29,948 bases of DNA from Actinomycetota bacterium (GTDB lineage Bacteria; Actinomycetota; Acidimicrobiia; Spongiisociales; ZC4RG35). Positions 1-7,600 of this stretch are shown one piece after another (within the stretch, counting starts at the first letter, position 1; every line of letters starts with the position of its first letter). The translations under genes were made by a program, and so were the position numbers. The stretch spans positions 1 to 29,948 of the forward strand of contig JAKEHF010000040.1 of assembly GCA_022615295.1 (NCBI GenBank), written 5' to 3'. The notes beneath the pieces were generated by a model. That model was not told where the DNA came from and ran no database searches. It saw nothing but the letters and a program-made list of their open reading frames with translations.

Positions 1-1
1 C

Positions 2-331
2 CGCCTCCTCGCCACCTCGGTCACTGCCGAGTGGCTCTACACCATGGTCCCCGCGGACACCACCGCCGTCTGGTCGAGGGCCCGCCAGACCCTGGTGGAC
101 CACTTCTTCGCCGACCGCTCCGCTTCCATGCAGCACCAGGGGTACCAGATGGGCGAGGCGGTCCTGGCGGAGGTGCCCGAGATCGCCGAGATCACCCTCC
201 ATCTCCCCAACCAGCATCATCTCCCCTTCGACGTGACGCGCTTCGACGTCGAGGACACCGGCACCGTCTTCCACCCGGTCACCGAGCCCTATGGCGACAT
301 CAGACTCACGGTGACCCGGAACCTCAGGTAG
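2..331 (+). CDS. pucL: Urate oxidase (uricase), 3' part only
   Basis: This is the C-terminal 109 residues of a cofactor-independent urate oxidase, which converts urate to 5-hydroxyisourate. The reading frame is open from the left edge of the window, so the start lies outside it; the ATG at 44 is internal. The frame opens with an ATSVTAEWLYT-like stretch. The uricase C-terminal signature follows: LPNQHHLPFD (whose Asn and His match the conserved active-site Asn/His of uricases), then a VF..VTEPYGDI tail. The gene runs convergently towards the aldolase-like gene at 417. It fits with the 8-oxoguanine deaminase, xanthine dehydrogenase and adenine deaminase genes nearby, all of which make urate or its precursors. 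The last codons and stop overlap the first bases of a 51-bp repeat (320-370). The family assignment is secure from the visible part. The symbol follows common usage and does not imply the fused Bacillus PucL. Confidence 0.85.
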   Translation, partial: RLLATSVTAEWLYTMVPADTTAVWSRARQTLVDHFFADRSASMQHQGYQMGEAVLAEVPEIAEITLHLPNQHHLPFDVTRFDVEDTGTVFHPVTEPYGDIRLTVTRNLR

Positions 332-370
332 TACGGCCCCCCAGGGGGTACACAACTGCGTCAAGAATCC
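320..370 (+). repeat. 51-bp imperfect dispersed repeat, copy 1
   Basis: This sequence aligns without gaps to 16386-16436, with 38 of 51 bases identical by hand count. Two blocks are strongly conserved: AACCTCAGGT at the left end and GGGGTACACAACT..GT..AGAAT at the right, with the same 15-nt spacing between them. In this copy the left block is the end of the uricase coding sequence plus its stop, and the right block lies in the convergent gap before the aldolase-like gene. Identity falls to background immediately outside both ends. The function is unknown; an operator, a chromosome-organisation site or an old mobile remnant are all possible. Confidence 0.6.
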
Positions 371-388
371 CCGCCGTGCCCCGCCGTG
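369..388 (+). repeat. Tandem duplication of a 10-mer
   Basis: CCCCGCCGTG occurs twice in direct succession (369-378 and 379-388) and is followed by another CCCC. It lies in the short gap between the convergent uricase and aldolase-like genes. It may be simple C-rich slippage; no stable hairpin with a T-run was found here. Confidence 0.6.
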
Positions 389-416
389 CCCCAACCGCCG
401 CCCCGGCACCATCTGA

Positions 417-1769
417 TCAGGAGCTGCGACGACCCTCGAGGATGCGTATGAAGGACCGGGTACGCAGCTCATCGACGGTGAGACCCGTCCGTTCGGTGGC
501 CTCGGGCTCTGTGATGGCCCCGCAGTTGACCGCCCTCAGGAAGTAATTGAGCAACCCCTGACCCGTGGCGGCGTCGTCGAAGACGTCCCCGACGAGGGTC
601 GCCTTAGCGGCGGAGTCGACGAAGTTGCGGAGACGGGCTCCGGCCGGCTCCAGACCCTCGAGGAAGAACGAGTACACCGCGGCGTAACGCGTGGGGATCT
701 GGGCGGGGTGGAGGTCCCAACCCTGGTAGTAGCCGTGGATCAGTGAGTGCCTGATGTGTCCATAGTGGAGACGCATGGCATCATGGACGGTCTCGGTGTT
801 CTCCCGGCGCTGATCATCGTTCAGATCCTCGCCACGGTGGATCGGCACCGGCAGCACGTTGGTGGCGCCGTCGGAGAGCCAGATCCCGGTCCCGGCGAGA
901 CTCACCGCCAGATTGTCCTTGGCGAAGTCACAGACATGGTGGTCCATCATCTGATAGGCGGCGGTGATGTTGAGCGAGGCGGTGTAGTCGTAGGTTCCGA
1001 AATGGGCGCCACGTACTCTTCCGTGCGCCGCCTCGACCAGATGACGCAGACCGGAGCGGCCCGCGGCGTCGATCACGCTCTGCGGGGTCTCCACCATCAG
1101 CTCCAGGGCGATCTCCACGCCGAGATGCCTCTCGAGACGATCGACGGCCTCGGCAAACACCGCCACCTGCTCCCGATGCTGGATCTTGGGAAGGGTCACC
1201 GAGAAGCCCTCGGGCAGCCGCCCGGCGGTCTCGACCAGGGTGGTCACGAAGATGTCCAGGGTGCGCAGGGAGCGGCGGTGCAGCTCGCCGGAGAGTGGTT
1301 TTACCCTGATCCCGATGAACGGGGGAAGGGTGCCCGCGGTCATCCCCTTCGCAACCTCACCGGCCGTGGTCCGGGCATGACCGTCCTCCTCGTCGTCGGG
1401 CCGGTTCCCATAACCGTCCTCGAAGTCGATCCTGAAGTCCTCGACCGCCTCGCGCCCGAGCTTCTCCCTGACCAGGGGATGGACCCTTATCGCCCGGTCG
1501 GGAGTCATCCCCACGATGTCGGCGAGGGTCTCCGGGGTGGGCAACCAGACGTCCAGCGCGGCCACGGCCAGCTCTCCGAGCCGGATCGTGGTGTTCGAGG
1601 AGTAGAGCTGCGCCCCGCCGTAGACGGTATGGACCGGCTGACGATGGGGTCGCTCACCGGGGTAGGCGGCGGCCACCTCGGCCGCCGCTCCCAGGAGCCG
1701 CCCACCCCATCCACCCAGGGTCTGTTGATCGAAGGTCACCGGCGGCGAGCGTAGACCATCCGTTCTCAC
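417..1769 (-). CDS. CitE/HpcH-like aldolase homologue (DUF6986-type), probable purine-catabolic partner
   Basis: This 450-residue protein resembles the HpcH/HpaI aldolase-citrate lyase beta superfamily, most like the actinobacterial DUF6986 group. Visible signatures are RQPVHTVYGGA (about 43-53), RIDFEDGYG (113-121), IRVKP (154-158), LPKIQ (193-197), ELMVETPQ (223-230) and FGTYDYTASL (257-266). The Arg, the Glu in VETP and the Asp in TYDYT match where this fold binds Mg2+ and an oxo-acid. Family members cleave or condense C-C bonds of CoA esters or oxo-acids; the substrate here is not known. The predicted start is GTG at 1769, only 23 bp from the divergent GTG of 8-oxoguanine deaminase, so the two promoters must overlap. 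A second in-frame GTG (residue 11, at 1739) is a possible alternative. Its position between uricase and the xanthine dehydrogenase operon suggests handling of a downstream product such as glyoxylate, but that is inference only. Confidence 0.75.
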   Translation of the reverse strand: MRTDGLRSPPVTFDQQTLGGWGGRLLGAAAEVAAAYPGERPHRQPVHTVYGGAQLYSSNTTIRLGELAVAALDVWLPTPETLADIVGMTPDRAIRVHPLVREKLGREAVEDFRIDFEDGYGNRPDDEEDGHARTTAGEVAKGMTAGTLPPFIGIRVKPLSGELHRRSLRTLDIFVTTLVETAGRLPEGFSVTLPKIQHREQVAVFAEAVDRLERHLGVEIALELMVETPQSVIDAAGRSGLRHLVEAAHGRVRGAHFGTYDYTASLNITAAYQMMDHHVCDFAKDNLAVSLAGTGIWLSDGATNVLPVPIHRGEDLNDDQRRENTETVHDAMRLHYGHIRHSLIHGYYQGWDLHPAQIPTRYAAVYSFFLEGLEPAGARLRNFVDSAAKATLVGDVFDDAATGQGLLNYFLRAVNCGAITEPEATERTGLTVDELRTRSFIRILEGRRSS

Positions 1770-1778
1770 GGGGACCCG

Positions 1779-1784
1779 TAAGGT
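1779..1784 (+). promoter_or_regulatory. -10 element of the purine catabolic operon (leaderless start)
   Basis: TAAGGT fits the actinobacterial TANNNT -10 pattern and ends 8 nt before the GTG at 1793. Transcription would therefore begin at or next to the start codon. No Shine-Dalgarno sequence is present. It lies in the 23-bp gap between two divergent start codons. Confidence 0.45.
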
Positions 1785-1792
1785 TTGCGTCC

Positions 1793-3127
1793 GTGCCCTC
1801 GCTGCTCATTCGCAACGCCCACATCCTCGTGACGATGGATGGCAGGGAGATAGCCAGCGGGGGTCTCTACGCCGTCGACGGGACCATACGGGCGGTAGGC
1901 CGGAGCGAGGACATACCGGCCACGGCCGACGTGGTCGCCGACCTGACCGGCCACCTGGTGCTCCCGGGGCTGGTCAACACCCATCATCATCTCTATCAGA
2001 CACTGACCCGGGCCTTCCCCGGGGCCCAGGACGTAGGGCTCTTCGACTGGCTCCGGGTTCTCTACCCGGTATGGGCCCGGATGACTCCCGACCACGTCAG
2101 AGTGGCCACCCGGCTCGGTCTGGTCGAGCTGGCGTTGAGCGGGGCGACCACGGTCTTCGACCACCACTACCTGTGGCCCGATGGGTCGTCCCTCTCCGAC
2201 CAGGTGGAGGGGGCCGACGGCCTGGTGATCCGGTTCTGCATGTCGAGGGGGTCGATGAGCCTCGGTGAGTCCCAGGGCGGCCTCCCCCCGGACTCCGTGG
2301 TCGAGGACGAGGAGGCAATCCTCGAGGACTGCCGTGTCTCCGTGGAGCGCTTCCATGATCCCGACTCCCTCCGCGAGGTGGTGATCGCCCCGTGCTCACC
2401 ATTCTCGGTGACCACCGGGCTGATGAGGGAGTCTGCGGAGCTGGCCCGGGACCTAGGGGTCCGGCTCCACACCCATCTCGCCGAGACCAGGGACGAGGAG
2501 GAGTACTGCCTGGGCCGGTTCCAGCGTCGTCCCGTGGCCTACATGGAGGACCTCGGTTGGGCCGGGCCCGACGTCTGGTACGCCCATGCTGTCCACGTCG
2601 CAGACGACGAAGTGGCTCGGATGGGGGCCGCCGGGACCGGGGTATCCCACTGCCCGACCTCCAACATGCGTCTCGGGTCGGGGATCGCCCCCGTCAGCCG
2701 CTATCTCGGCTCCGGCGTGCCGGTGGGGCTCGGTGTCGATGGCTCGGCATCCAACGACTCATCACACCTGCTCGCAGAGGTGCGTCAGGCGTTGCTCGTC
2801 GGCCGTCTCACCCCGGGTCCGCTGATGACGGCTCGTCAGGCCCTGGCCCTGGCGACCACGGGTGGCGCCCGCGTGCTCGGGCACTCCGACATCGGCACCC
2901 TGACCCCGGGCAGCTCCGCCGATCTGATCGCCATCGATCTGGACCGTCACTCCTATGCCGGGGCCTTGCACGACCCGGTGGCGGCCGTGCTGCTCTCCGC
3001 CCCCGTGGAGGTCGACCACTCCTGGGTCGCGGGCCGACGTCTGGTCGAGGACGGCCGTGTGGTCGGTGTCGACATCGACTCCCTCGTGGCCGAGCACAAT
3101 CGTCTCGCAGCCGACCTCGCGGATTAA
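1793..3127 (+). CDS. 8-oxoguanine deaminase (amidohydrolase family)
   Basis: This 444-residue amidohydrolase of the AtzB/TRZ-like branch is most like 8-oxoguanine deaminases, which convert 8-oxoguanine to urate and ammonia. The metal ligands are visible: HHH at 64-66 (the HxH pair), His228 and Glu231 in LHTHLAET, His265/His268 in HAVHV, and Asp316 in GLGVDGSASND. Stretches typical of this enzyme, rather than plain guanine deaminase or atrazine-related hydrolases, are NTHHHLYQTLTRAFPGAQD (62-80) and CPTSNMRLGSGIAP (287-300). The GTG start was chosen because the family's N-terminal beta strand (LLIRNAHILVTMD) begins there and a -10 box sits 8 nt upstream. It is the first gene of an operon with the three xanthine dehydrogenase subunits and adenine deaminase, consistent with a pathway converging on urate. 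Ordinary guanine deamination remains possible as a side activity. Confidence 0.85.
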   Translation: MPSLLIRNAHILVTMDGREIASGGLYAVDGTIRAVGRSEDIPATADVVADLTGHLVLPGLVNTHHHLYQTLTRAFPGAQDVGLFDWLRVLYPVWARMTPDHVRVATRLGLVELALSGATTVFDHHYLWPDGSSLSDQVEGADGLVIRFCMSRGSMSLGESQGGLPPDSVVEDEEAILEDCRVSVERFHDPDSLREVVIAPCSPFSVTTGLMRESAELARDLGVRLHTHLAETRDEEEYCLGRFQRRPVAYMEDLGWAGPDVWYAHAVHVADDEVARMGAAGTGVSHCPTSNMRLGSGIAPVSRYLGSGVPVGLGVDGSASNDSSHLLAEVRQALLVGRLTPGPLMTARQALALATTGGARVLGHSDIGTLTPGSSADLIAIDLDRHSYAGALHDPVAAVLLSAPVEVDHSWVAGRRLVEDGRVVGVDIDSLVAEHNRLAADLAD

Positions 3128-3139
3128 CTTCGGCGAGAG

Positions 3140-3934
3140 TTGAAGGTCCATCACCCGACGACGCTCGATGAGGCCCTGGCCGCGGTGGAGGCGGGGGCCG
3201 TCCCCCTTGCCGGCGGGACCGATCTCATGGTCGAGGTCAACTTTGGCCACATCCGACCGGACCATGTCGTCGGCCTGCGGCGGATCGGCGAGCTGAGTTC
3301 GTGGGAGGATCGACGGATCGGGGCAATGGTCACCTGGCGCACCGTCGAGACCAAGGGCCCAAAGGCATACGCCGAGGCAGCTCGCACCGTAGGGTCGCCC
3401 CAGATTCGCAACGCAGGCACCATTGGCGGCAACCTGGGCACAGCCAGCCCCGCCGGTGACGGGCATCCCTTTCTCGCTGCGGTCGATGCCGGTGTGGAGC
3501 TCGTCTCACGTCGGGGGCGACGGGTGCTCGCGTGGTCGGACTTCTTCACAGGGGTGAAACGCACCGCTCGCCAACCCGAAGAGCTGATCACCGCAGTGGT
3601 GCTCCCGGAGCGTCTTCCCATGCGGCATGCCTTCGGCAAGGTCGGCGTCCGCAATGCGATGGTGATCGCCACCGTGTGCGCCGTGGTGACCCGCGACGAG
3701 GACGGTGCAACCACAGCCGCCTTCGGCTCCGTGGCTCCGACACCGATCCGAGCCCCTCGCGCCGAGGAGATGATCTCCGCCGAGCCCAAACCGACGGAAT
3801 CGGCCCTGGCGGAGTTCCAACGTCTCGTCTCCGAGGAGGTCCAGCCGATCACCGATCACCGCTCCACCGAGGCCTACCGTCGTCACGCCGCCGGTGTGCT
3901 GGCACGTCGTCTCCTCGAGAGGTGTCTGCGATGA
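3140..3934 (+). CDS. xdhB: Xanthine dehydrogenase, FAD-binding subunit
   Basis: This 264-residue protein is the FAD subunit of a three-part xanthine dehydrogenase (symbol as in E. coli; PucC in Bacillus). It passes electrons from the iron-sulfur subunit to NAD+. The flavin-binding signatures PLAGGTDLM (22-30) and RNAGTIGGNLGTASPAGD (90-107) are intact, and the C-terminal CODH-type domain follows. The start is a TTG at 3140, 12 nt after the stop of the deaminase gene, preceded by the purine-rich GGCGAGAG. It is chosen because the family N-terminus (K-V-H-H-P-T-T-L-D-E-A) begins exactly there. Its stop overlaps the ATG of the next subunit gene (ATGA), indicating translational coupling. Confidence 0.92.
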   Translation: MKVHHPTTLDEALAAVEAGAVPLAGGTDLMVEVNFGHIRPDHVVGLRRIGELSSWEDRRIGAMVTWRTVETKGPKAYAEAARTVGSPQIRNAGTIGGNLGTASPAGDGHPFLAAVDAGVELVSRRGRRVLAWSDFFTGVKRTARQPEELITAVVLPERLPMRHAFGKVGVRNAMVIATVCAVVTRDEDGATTAAFGSVAPTPIRAPRAEEMISAEPKPTESALAEFQRLVSEEVQPITDHRSTEAYRRHAAGVLARRLLERCLR

Positions 3935-4386
3935 TCATCACCTTCGAACTCAACGGCGCACCGGCGAGCGCCCGGGTCATGGCCCCGGTGAGCCTGCTCG
4001 ACGTCCTCCGTGACCAGCTCGGTCTCCCCGGTTCGAAGAACGTCTGTGAGCAGGGGGAATGTGGCTCGTGCTCCGTGATCCTCGACGATGAGGTGGTGTG
4101 CAGCTGTCTGGTCATGGCGGGAGACATCGAGGGATCGACCGTGGTCACAGTGGAGGGTCTCGGCGAGGGTCTCAACCCGGTCCAGGAGGCCCTACATCGC
4201 GCCGGGGCGGTGCAATGCGGGTTCTGCACTCCGGGAATCGTGGTGACCGCCACCGATCTCTTCACCAAGAGGCCCAGACCGGACGACGACGAGATCAAGG
4301 AGGCCCTGGCCGGCAACATCTGCCGCTGCACCGGGTATGGGGCCATCGTCCGGGCGCTTCGGGGTCTGGCAGAGGTCGAGCGATGA
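3931..4386 (+). CDS. xdhC: Xanthine dehydrogenase, 2Fe-2S subunit
   Basis: This 151-residue iron-sulfur subunit carries two [2Fe-2S] clusters linking the molybdenum site to FAD (symbol as in E. coli, not the insertion factor also called XdhC; PucE in Bacillus). The plant-ferredoxin-like cluster ligands are Cys39, Cys44, Cys47 and Cys59. The second cluster uses Cys96 and Cys99 (QCGFC) and Cys131 and Cys133 (NICRCTGY). Length and motif order match the family exactly. The ATG at 3931 overlaps the stop of the FAD gene, and its own stop overlaps the ATG of the Mo subunit (4383), so all three subunits are coupled. A longer upstream open frame exists but is only a shadow of the FAD gene. Confidence 0.95.
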   Translation: MIITFELNGAPASARVMAPVSLLDVLRDQLGLPGSKNVCEQGECGSCSVILDDEVVCSCLVMAGDIEGSTVVTVEGLGEGLNPVQEALHRAGAVQCGFCTPGIVVTATDLFTKRPRPDDDEIKEALAGNICRCTGYGAIVRALRGLAEVER

Positions 4387-6593
4387 CCCTTCTCGTCACC
4401 AGACGGTCAGGGGTCACCGACGGTGTCGGGGAGTCACCGCTGCGACCCGATGGGATCCCCAAGCTGAAAGGTGAGTTCACCTACGCCCAGGACCTGACCG
4501 CAGAGGGGATGCTCTGGGGGGCGACGACACGTAGTCCCCATCCCCACGCCAGGATCCTGTCGGTGGACATCTCCCCGGCACTGGCCATCGGCGGGGTGCA
4601 CGCCGTCCTCACCTCCGCTGACGTCCCCGGACGACCCACCTTCGGGTTGGAGCATCCCGACCAGCCGGTGCTCGCCTCCGACGTCGTCCGCTTCTGGGGC
4701 GAGCCGGTGGCGGTGGTAGCCGCCGAGGACGAGGACACGGCGCGGAGGGCGGCGGCAGCCGTTCAGGTCGAGTACGAGACGCTCACCCCCCTCACCGATC
4801 CCGAGGAGGCCGACCGGATCGACTCTGTGTTTCGGAGGATGCGGGTCCGACGTGGCGACCCCAAGATCAGCGGGCCGGTCGTGGTCGAGGGCTTCTACGA
4901 GGTGGGGATGCAGGACCAGGCACCGCTGGGCACCGAAGCCGGTCTGGCCGTCCCCGACGGCCACGGTGGTGTCGACCTCTACGCCACCAGCCAGTTCGTC
5001 CACGTCGACCAGGAGCAGATCGTCGCCAGTCTCGGGCTCCGCTCCGACCAAGTGCGCTCCCACCCGTCCGGCATCGGTGGAGCCTTCGGGGCGAGGGAGG
5101 ACGTCAACCTCCATATCCACCTCTGTCTCCTCGCCCTCCACACCGGCCAGCCGGTGAAGATGGTCTATCACCGATCCGAGTCCTTCACCGGCCACGTGCA
5201 CAGACATCCGGCCCGAATGTGGTACCGCCATCATGCCGACCGGGAGGGCCGGCTCCTCCGTGTCGAGGCCAGGATCATCCTCGACGGAGGGGCGTACGCA
5301 TCCACCACCGCCGCGGTGCTGGCCAACGCCTGCTACTTCGCCGTAGGGCCCTACCGGTGCGACTCGGTGTCGGTGGACGGCGCGGGGACCAGGACCAACA
5401 ATCCGCCATGCGGGGCGATGCGGGGGTTCGGGGCGGTCCAGTCCTGCTTCGCCTACGAGACCCAGATGGACCGGCTCGCCGCCGCCCTGGGCATGAACCC
5501 GCTCGACCTGCGTCGGCGCAACGCCCTCCACACCGGGGATCCGATGCCCACAACGGGTCAGCTCATCGAGACCCCGTTGCCCACGGTCGAAGTGATCGAC
5601 TCCCTTGCTGCGATCCCGCTCCCCGATCCATCGGATGACGATCCGCTCCCCGGCGGGAGCGGTCTGACCACCGAGCCCCGGCATGTCGTCCGTGGTGTCG
5701 GCTACGCAGTCGGCATCAAGAACCTGGGCTTCTCCGAGGGTTTCGACGACTACGCCCAGGCCCGGGTGCGGATGACGCCCCGGGGTCTCGTCGTGGAGAC
5801 CGCCGCCGTCGAAGTTGGTCAGGGCCTGGTCACCGTCCTCGCCCAGATCGCCAGGTCCGCGTTCGGGGTCTCCACCGCAGAGGTGCGCAATGTCGACACC
5901 TCGCGTATCGACTCGGCGGGCTCGACCTCCGCCTCCCGGCAAACCCAGGTCTCCGGTGGCGCCACCCACGCCGCCGCCACCCGGCTCCGCGACCGGATCC
6001 TCGAGCACTTTGACGCAGACGACCTCGATGACGAAGGGGTGCGCTCCGGGGACAGGATCATCGCCACCTGGGACGAGGTGACCGCCACTGTGTGGGAGGA
6101 GACGGTCACCTTCCGCCATCCCCCCACCTCACCCCCCGACCCCGATGGTCAGGGAGTGGTCCACGCCGACTTCGCCGTGGCGGCCCACAGGGCGGTGGTC
6201 GACGTCGACCCCGAGCTCGGGCTGGTCCGGGTGGTCAGGGTGGACACCGCCCAGGACGTGGGCAAGGCCCTGAACCCCGAGTCGGTGAGGGGTCAGATCG
6301 AGGGGGGCATCGTCCAGGGGGTGGGGCTGGCGGTGATGGAGGAGCTGATCCTGGATGAGGGTGTGATCCGCAACCCCAATTTCACCGACTATCTGTTGCC
6401 CACCATCCTCGACGCCCCCGAGGTCGAAGCGCTCCTCGTCGAGCAGGATGGCTCGTGGGGCCCCTTCGGCGCCAAGGGCGTGGGAGAGCCCCCCACCATC
6501 TCGTCGACCGCTGCCATCGCCGCAGCCATCCGCGCCGCAACCGGCAAGCCGATCAACCGCGTCCCGGTGAGACCACAGGACATCGCCCTATGA
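4383..6593 (+). CDS. xdhA: Xanthine dehydrogenase, molybdopterin-binding subunit
   Basis: This 736-residue catalytic subunit oxidises hypoxanthine and xanthine to urate at a molybdenum-pterin centre (PucD in Bacillus). The N-terminal hammerhead domain spans roughly 1-135. Molybdopterin-binding signatures follow: GIGGAFGARED (230-240), the substrate-orienting PCGAMRGFGAVQ with Arg347, and near the end GAKGVGEPP with the catalytic Glu702. The AMRGFG form is the xanthine dehydrogenase type; the carbon monoxide dehydrogenase active-site loop differs. The ATG at 4383 overlaps the stop of the 2Fe-2S gene. No XdhC-type cofactor insertion gene is in the window, but a mobA-like gene lies 4 kb away on the other strand. 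The adenine deaminase gene follows with an ATGA overlap, so hypoxanthine supply and oxidation are translated from one message. Confidence 0.93.
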   Translation: MTLLVTRRSGVTDGVGESPLRPDGIPKLKGEFTYAQDLTAEGMLWGATTRSPHPHARILSVDISPALAIGGVHAVLTSADVPGRPTFGLEHPDQPVLASDVVRFWGEPVAVVAAEDEDTARRAAAAVQVEYETLTPLTDPEEADRIDSVFRRMRVRRGDPKISGPVVVEGFYEVGMQDQAPLGTEAGLAVPDGHGGVDLYATSQFVHVDQEQIVASLGLRSDQVRSHPSGIGGAFGAREDVNLHIHLCLLALHTGQPVKMVYHRSESFTGHVHRHPARMWYRHHADREGRLLRVEARIILDGGAYASTTAAVLANACYFAVGPYRCDSVSVDGAGTRTNNPPCGAMRGFGAVQSCFAYETQMDRLAAALGMNPLDLRRRNALHTGDPMPTTGQLIETPLPTVEVIDSLAAIPLPDPSDDDPLPGGSGLTTEPRHVVRGVGYAVGIKNLGFSEGFDDYAQARVRMTPRGLVVETAAVEVGQGLVTVLAQIARSAFGVSTAEVRNVDTSRIDSAGSTSASRQTQVSGGATHAAATRLRDRILEHFDADDLDDEGVRSGDRIIATWDEVTATVWEETVTFRHPPTSPPDPDGQGVVHADFAVAAHRAVVDVDPELGLVRVVRVDTAQDVGKALNPESVRGQIEGGIVQGVGLAVMEELILDEGVIRNPNFTDYLLPTILDAPEVEALLVEQDGSWGPFGAKGVGEPPTISSTAAIAAAIRAATGKPINRVPVRPQDIAL

Positions 6594-7600
6594 CCGATCT
6601 CATTCGGGCCCTCCCCAAGACCGAGCTCCATGTCCACATCGAGGGGACGCTGGAGCCCGAGATGATGTTCCGTCTCGCGGCCAGAAACGGCTACGAGCTG
6701 CCCTTCTCCACGGTGGAGGAGGTCCGGGCCGCCTACCGGTTCACCGAGCTTCAGGACTTCCTCGACATCTACTACCGGGGGGCGGCCGTCCTCCAAACCC
6801 CCGAGGACTTTTATGACCTCATGACCGCCTATCTGCGACGCGCCGCCGACGACGGGGTACGCCACGCCGAGATCTTCTTCGACCCCCAAACCCATACCGC
6901 TCGGGGGGTGGGGTTCGAGGTGTTCATGACCGGTTTCCGCGAGGCCATCGCCGACGCCGGGTCCACCCCCAGCGCCTCGCTCATCCTCTGTTTCCTGCGT
7001 CACCTCAGCGGCGAGGCTGCGGCGGCCACCCTCAGGGCCGCCGAGGGCCATCTCGACGGAGTGGTCGGTGTCGGGCTCGACTCGTCGGAGCGAGGCCGTC
7101 CCCCCAGGCTCTTCGAGGAGGCCTTCGTGCTAGCCCGATCGCTCGGCCTCCATGCGGTGGCGCATGCCGGCGAGGAAGGCCCGGCCGAGTACGTGACCGG
7201 GGCCCTCGACGTCCTCGGCGTCGAGAGGATCGACCATGGGGTGCGCAGTCTCGAGGACCCCGAGTTGGTAGCCCGTCTGGTCAGGGACCATGTCCCGCTC
7301 ACGGTGTGCCCCCTGTCGAACGTGGCTCTCCGCGTCATCCCCAACCTGGCCGATCATCCCCTCGGCGTGATGATGGACGCCGGCCTCCTGGTGAGCGTCA
7401 ACTCCGACGACCCGGCTTACTTCGGCGGTTATGTCGCAGACAACTATCGGAGCGTGGCGGAGAGTCTTGGCTTCGACGACGCCCGATTGCTCACCCTGGC
7501 CCGAAACTCGGTGGTCTCCTCCTTCCTCGACGAGGGTGAGAAGAAGACGCTGATCGCCGAGCTGGAATCGGTTCACCCGGAGGGGACCAGGGCGAGCTGA
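6590..7600 (+). CDS. Adenine deaminase (adenosine-deaminase superfamily)
   Basis: This 336-residue zinc hydrolase is of the adenosine deaminase superfamily, most like the adenine aminohydrolases (Aah1-type), which convert adenine to hypoxanthine. Metal and catalytic residues are present: His14 and His16 in ELHVHIEG, the HAGEE segment, and the Asp pair in NSDDPAYFGGY. The combination GVGLDSSE, HAGEEG and NSDDPAYFGGY is typical of adenine rather than adenosine deaminases, which usually carry a different segment after the Asp pair. Its ATG overlaps the xanthine dehydrogenase stop, which fits because its product is that enzyme's substrate. The 3' end overlaps the convergent thioesterase gene by 28 bp. 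Adenosine as a substrate cannot be excluded from sequence alone. Confidence 0.88.
   Translation: MTDLIRALPKTELHVHIEGTLEPEMMFRLAARNGYELPFSTVEEVRAAYRFTELQDFLDIYYRGAAVLQTPEDFYDLMTAYLRRAADDGVRHAEIFFDPQTHTARGVGFEVFMTGFREAIADAGSTPSASLILCFLRHLSGEAAAATLRAAEGHLDGVVGVGLDSSERGRPPRLFEEAFVLARSLGLHAVAHAGEEGPAEYVTGALDVLGVERIDHGVRSLEDPELVARLVRDHVPLTVCPLSNVALRVIPNLADHPLGVMMDAGLLVSVNSDDPAYFGGYVADNYRSVAESLGFDDARLLTLARNSVVSSFLDEGEKKTLIAELESVHPEGTRAS

Noticed and set aside
332..352. CCCCCC-A-GGGGG as a terminator hairpin after uricase
   Set aside because: The loop would be too short for a stable stem and no T-run follows.
747..1754. Long plus-strand open frame of 335 codons
   Set aside because: It is the antisense shadow of the CitE/HpcH-like gene, whose minus-strand product has clear family motifs; the plus-strand product has biased composition and no motif.
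6590..7600. Adenosine deaminase as the name for this gene
   Set aside because: NSDDPAYFGGY together with GVGLDSSE fits the adenine aminohydrolase group better, and the product hypoxanthine is used directly by the co-transcribed xanthine dehydrogenase.
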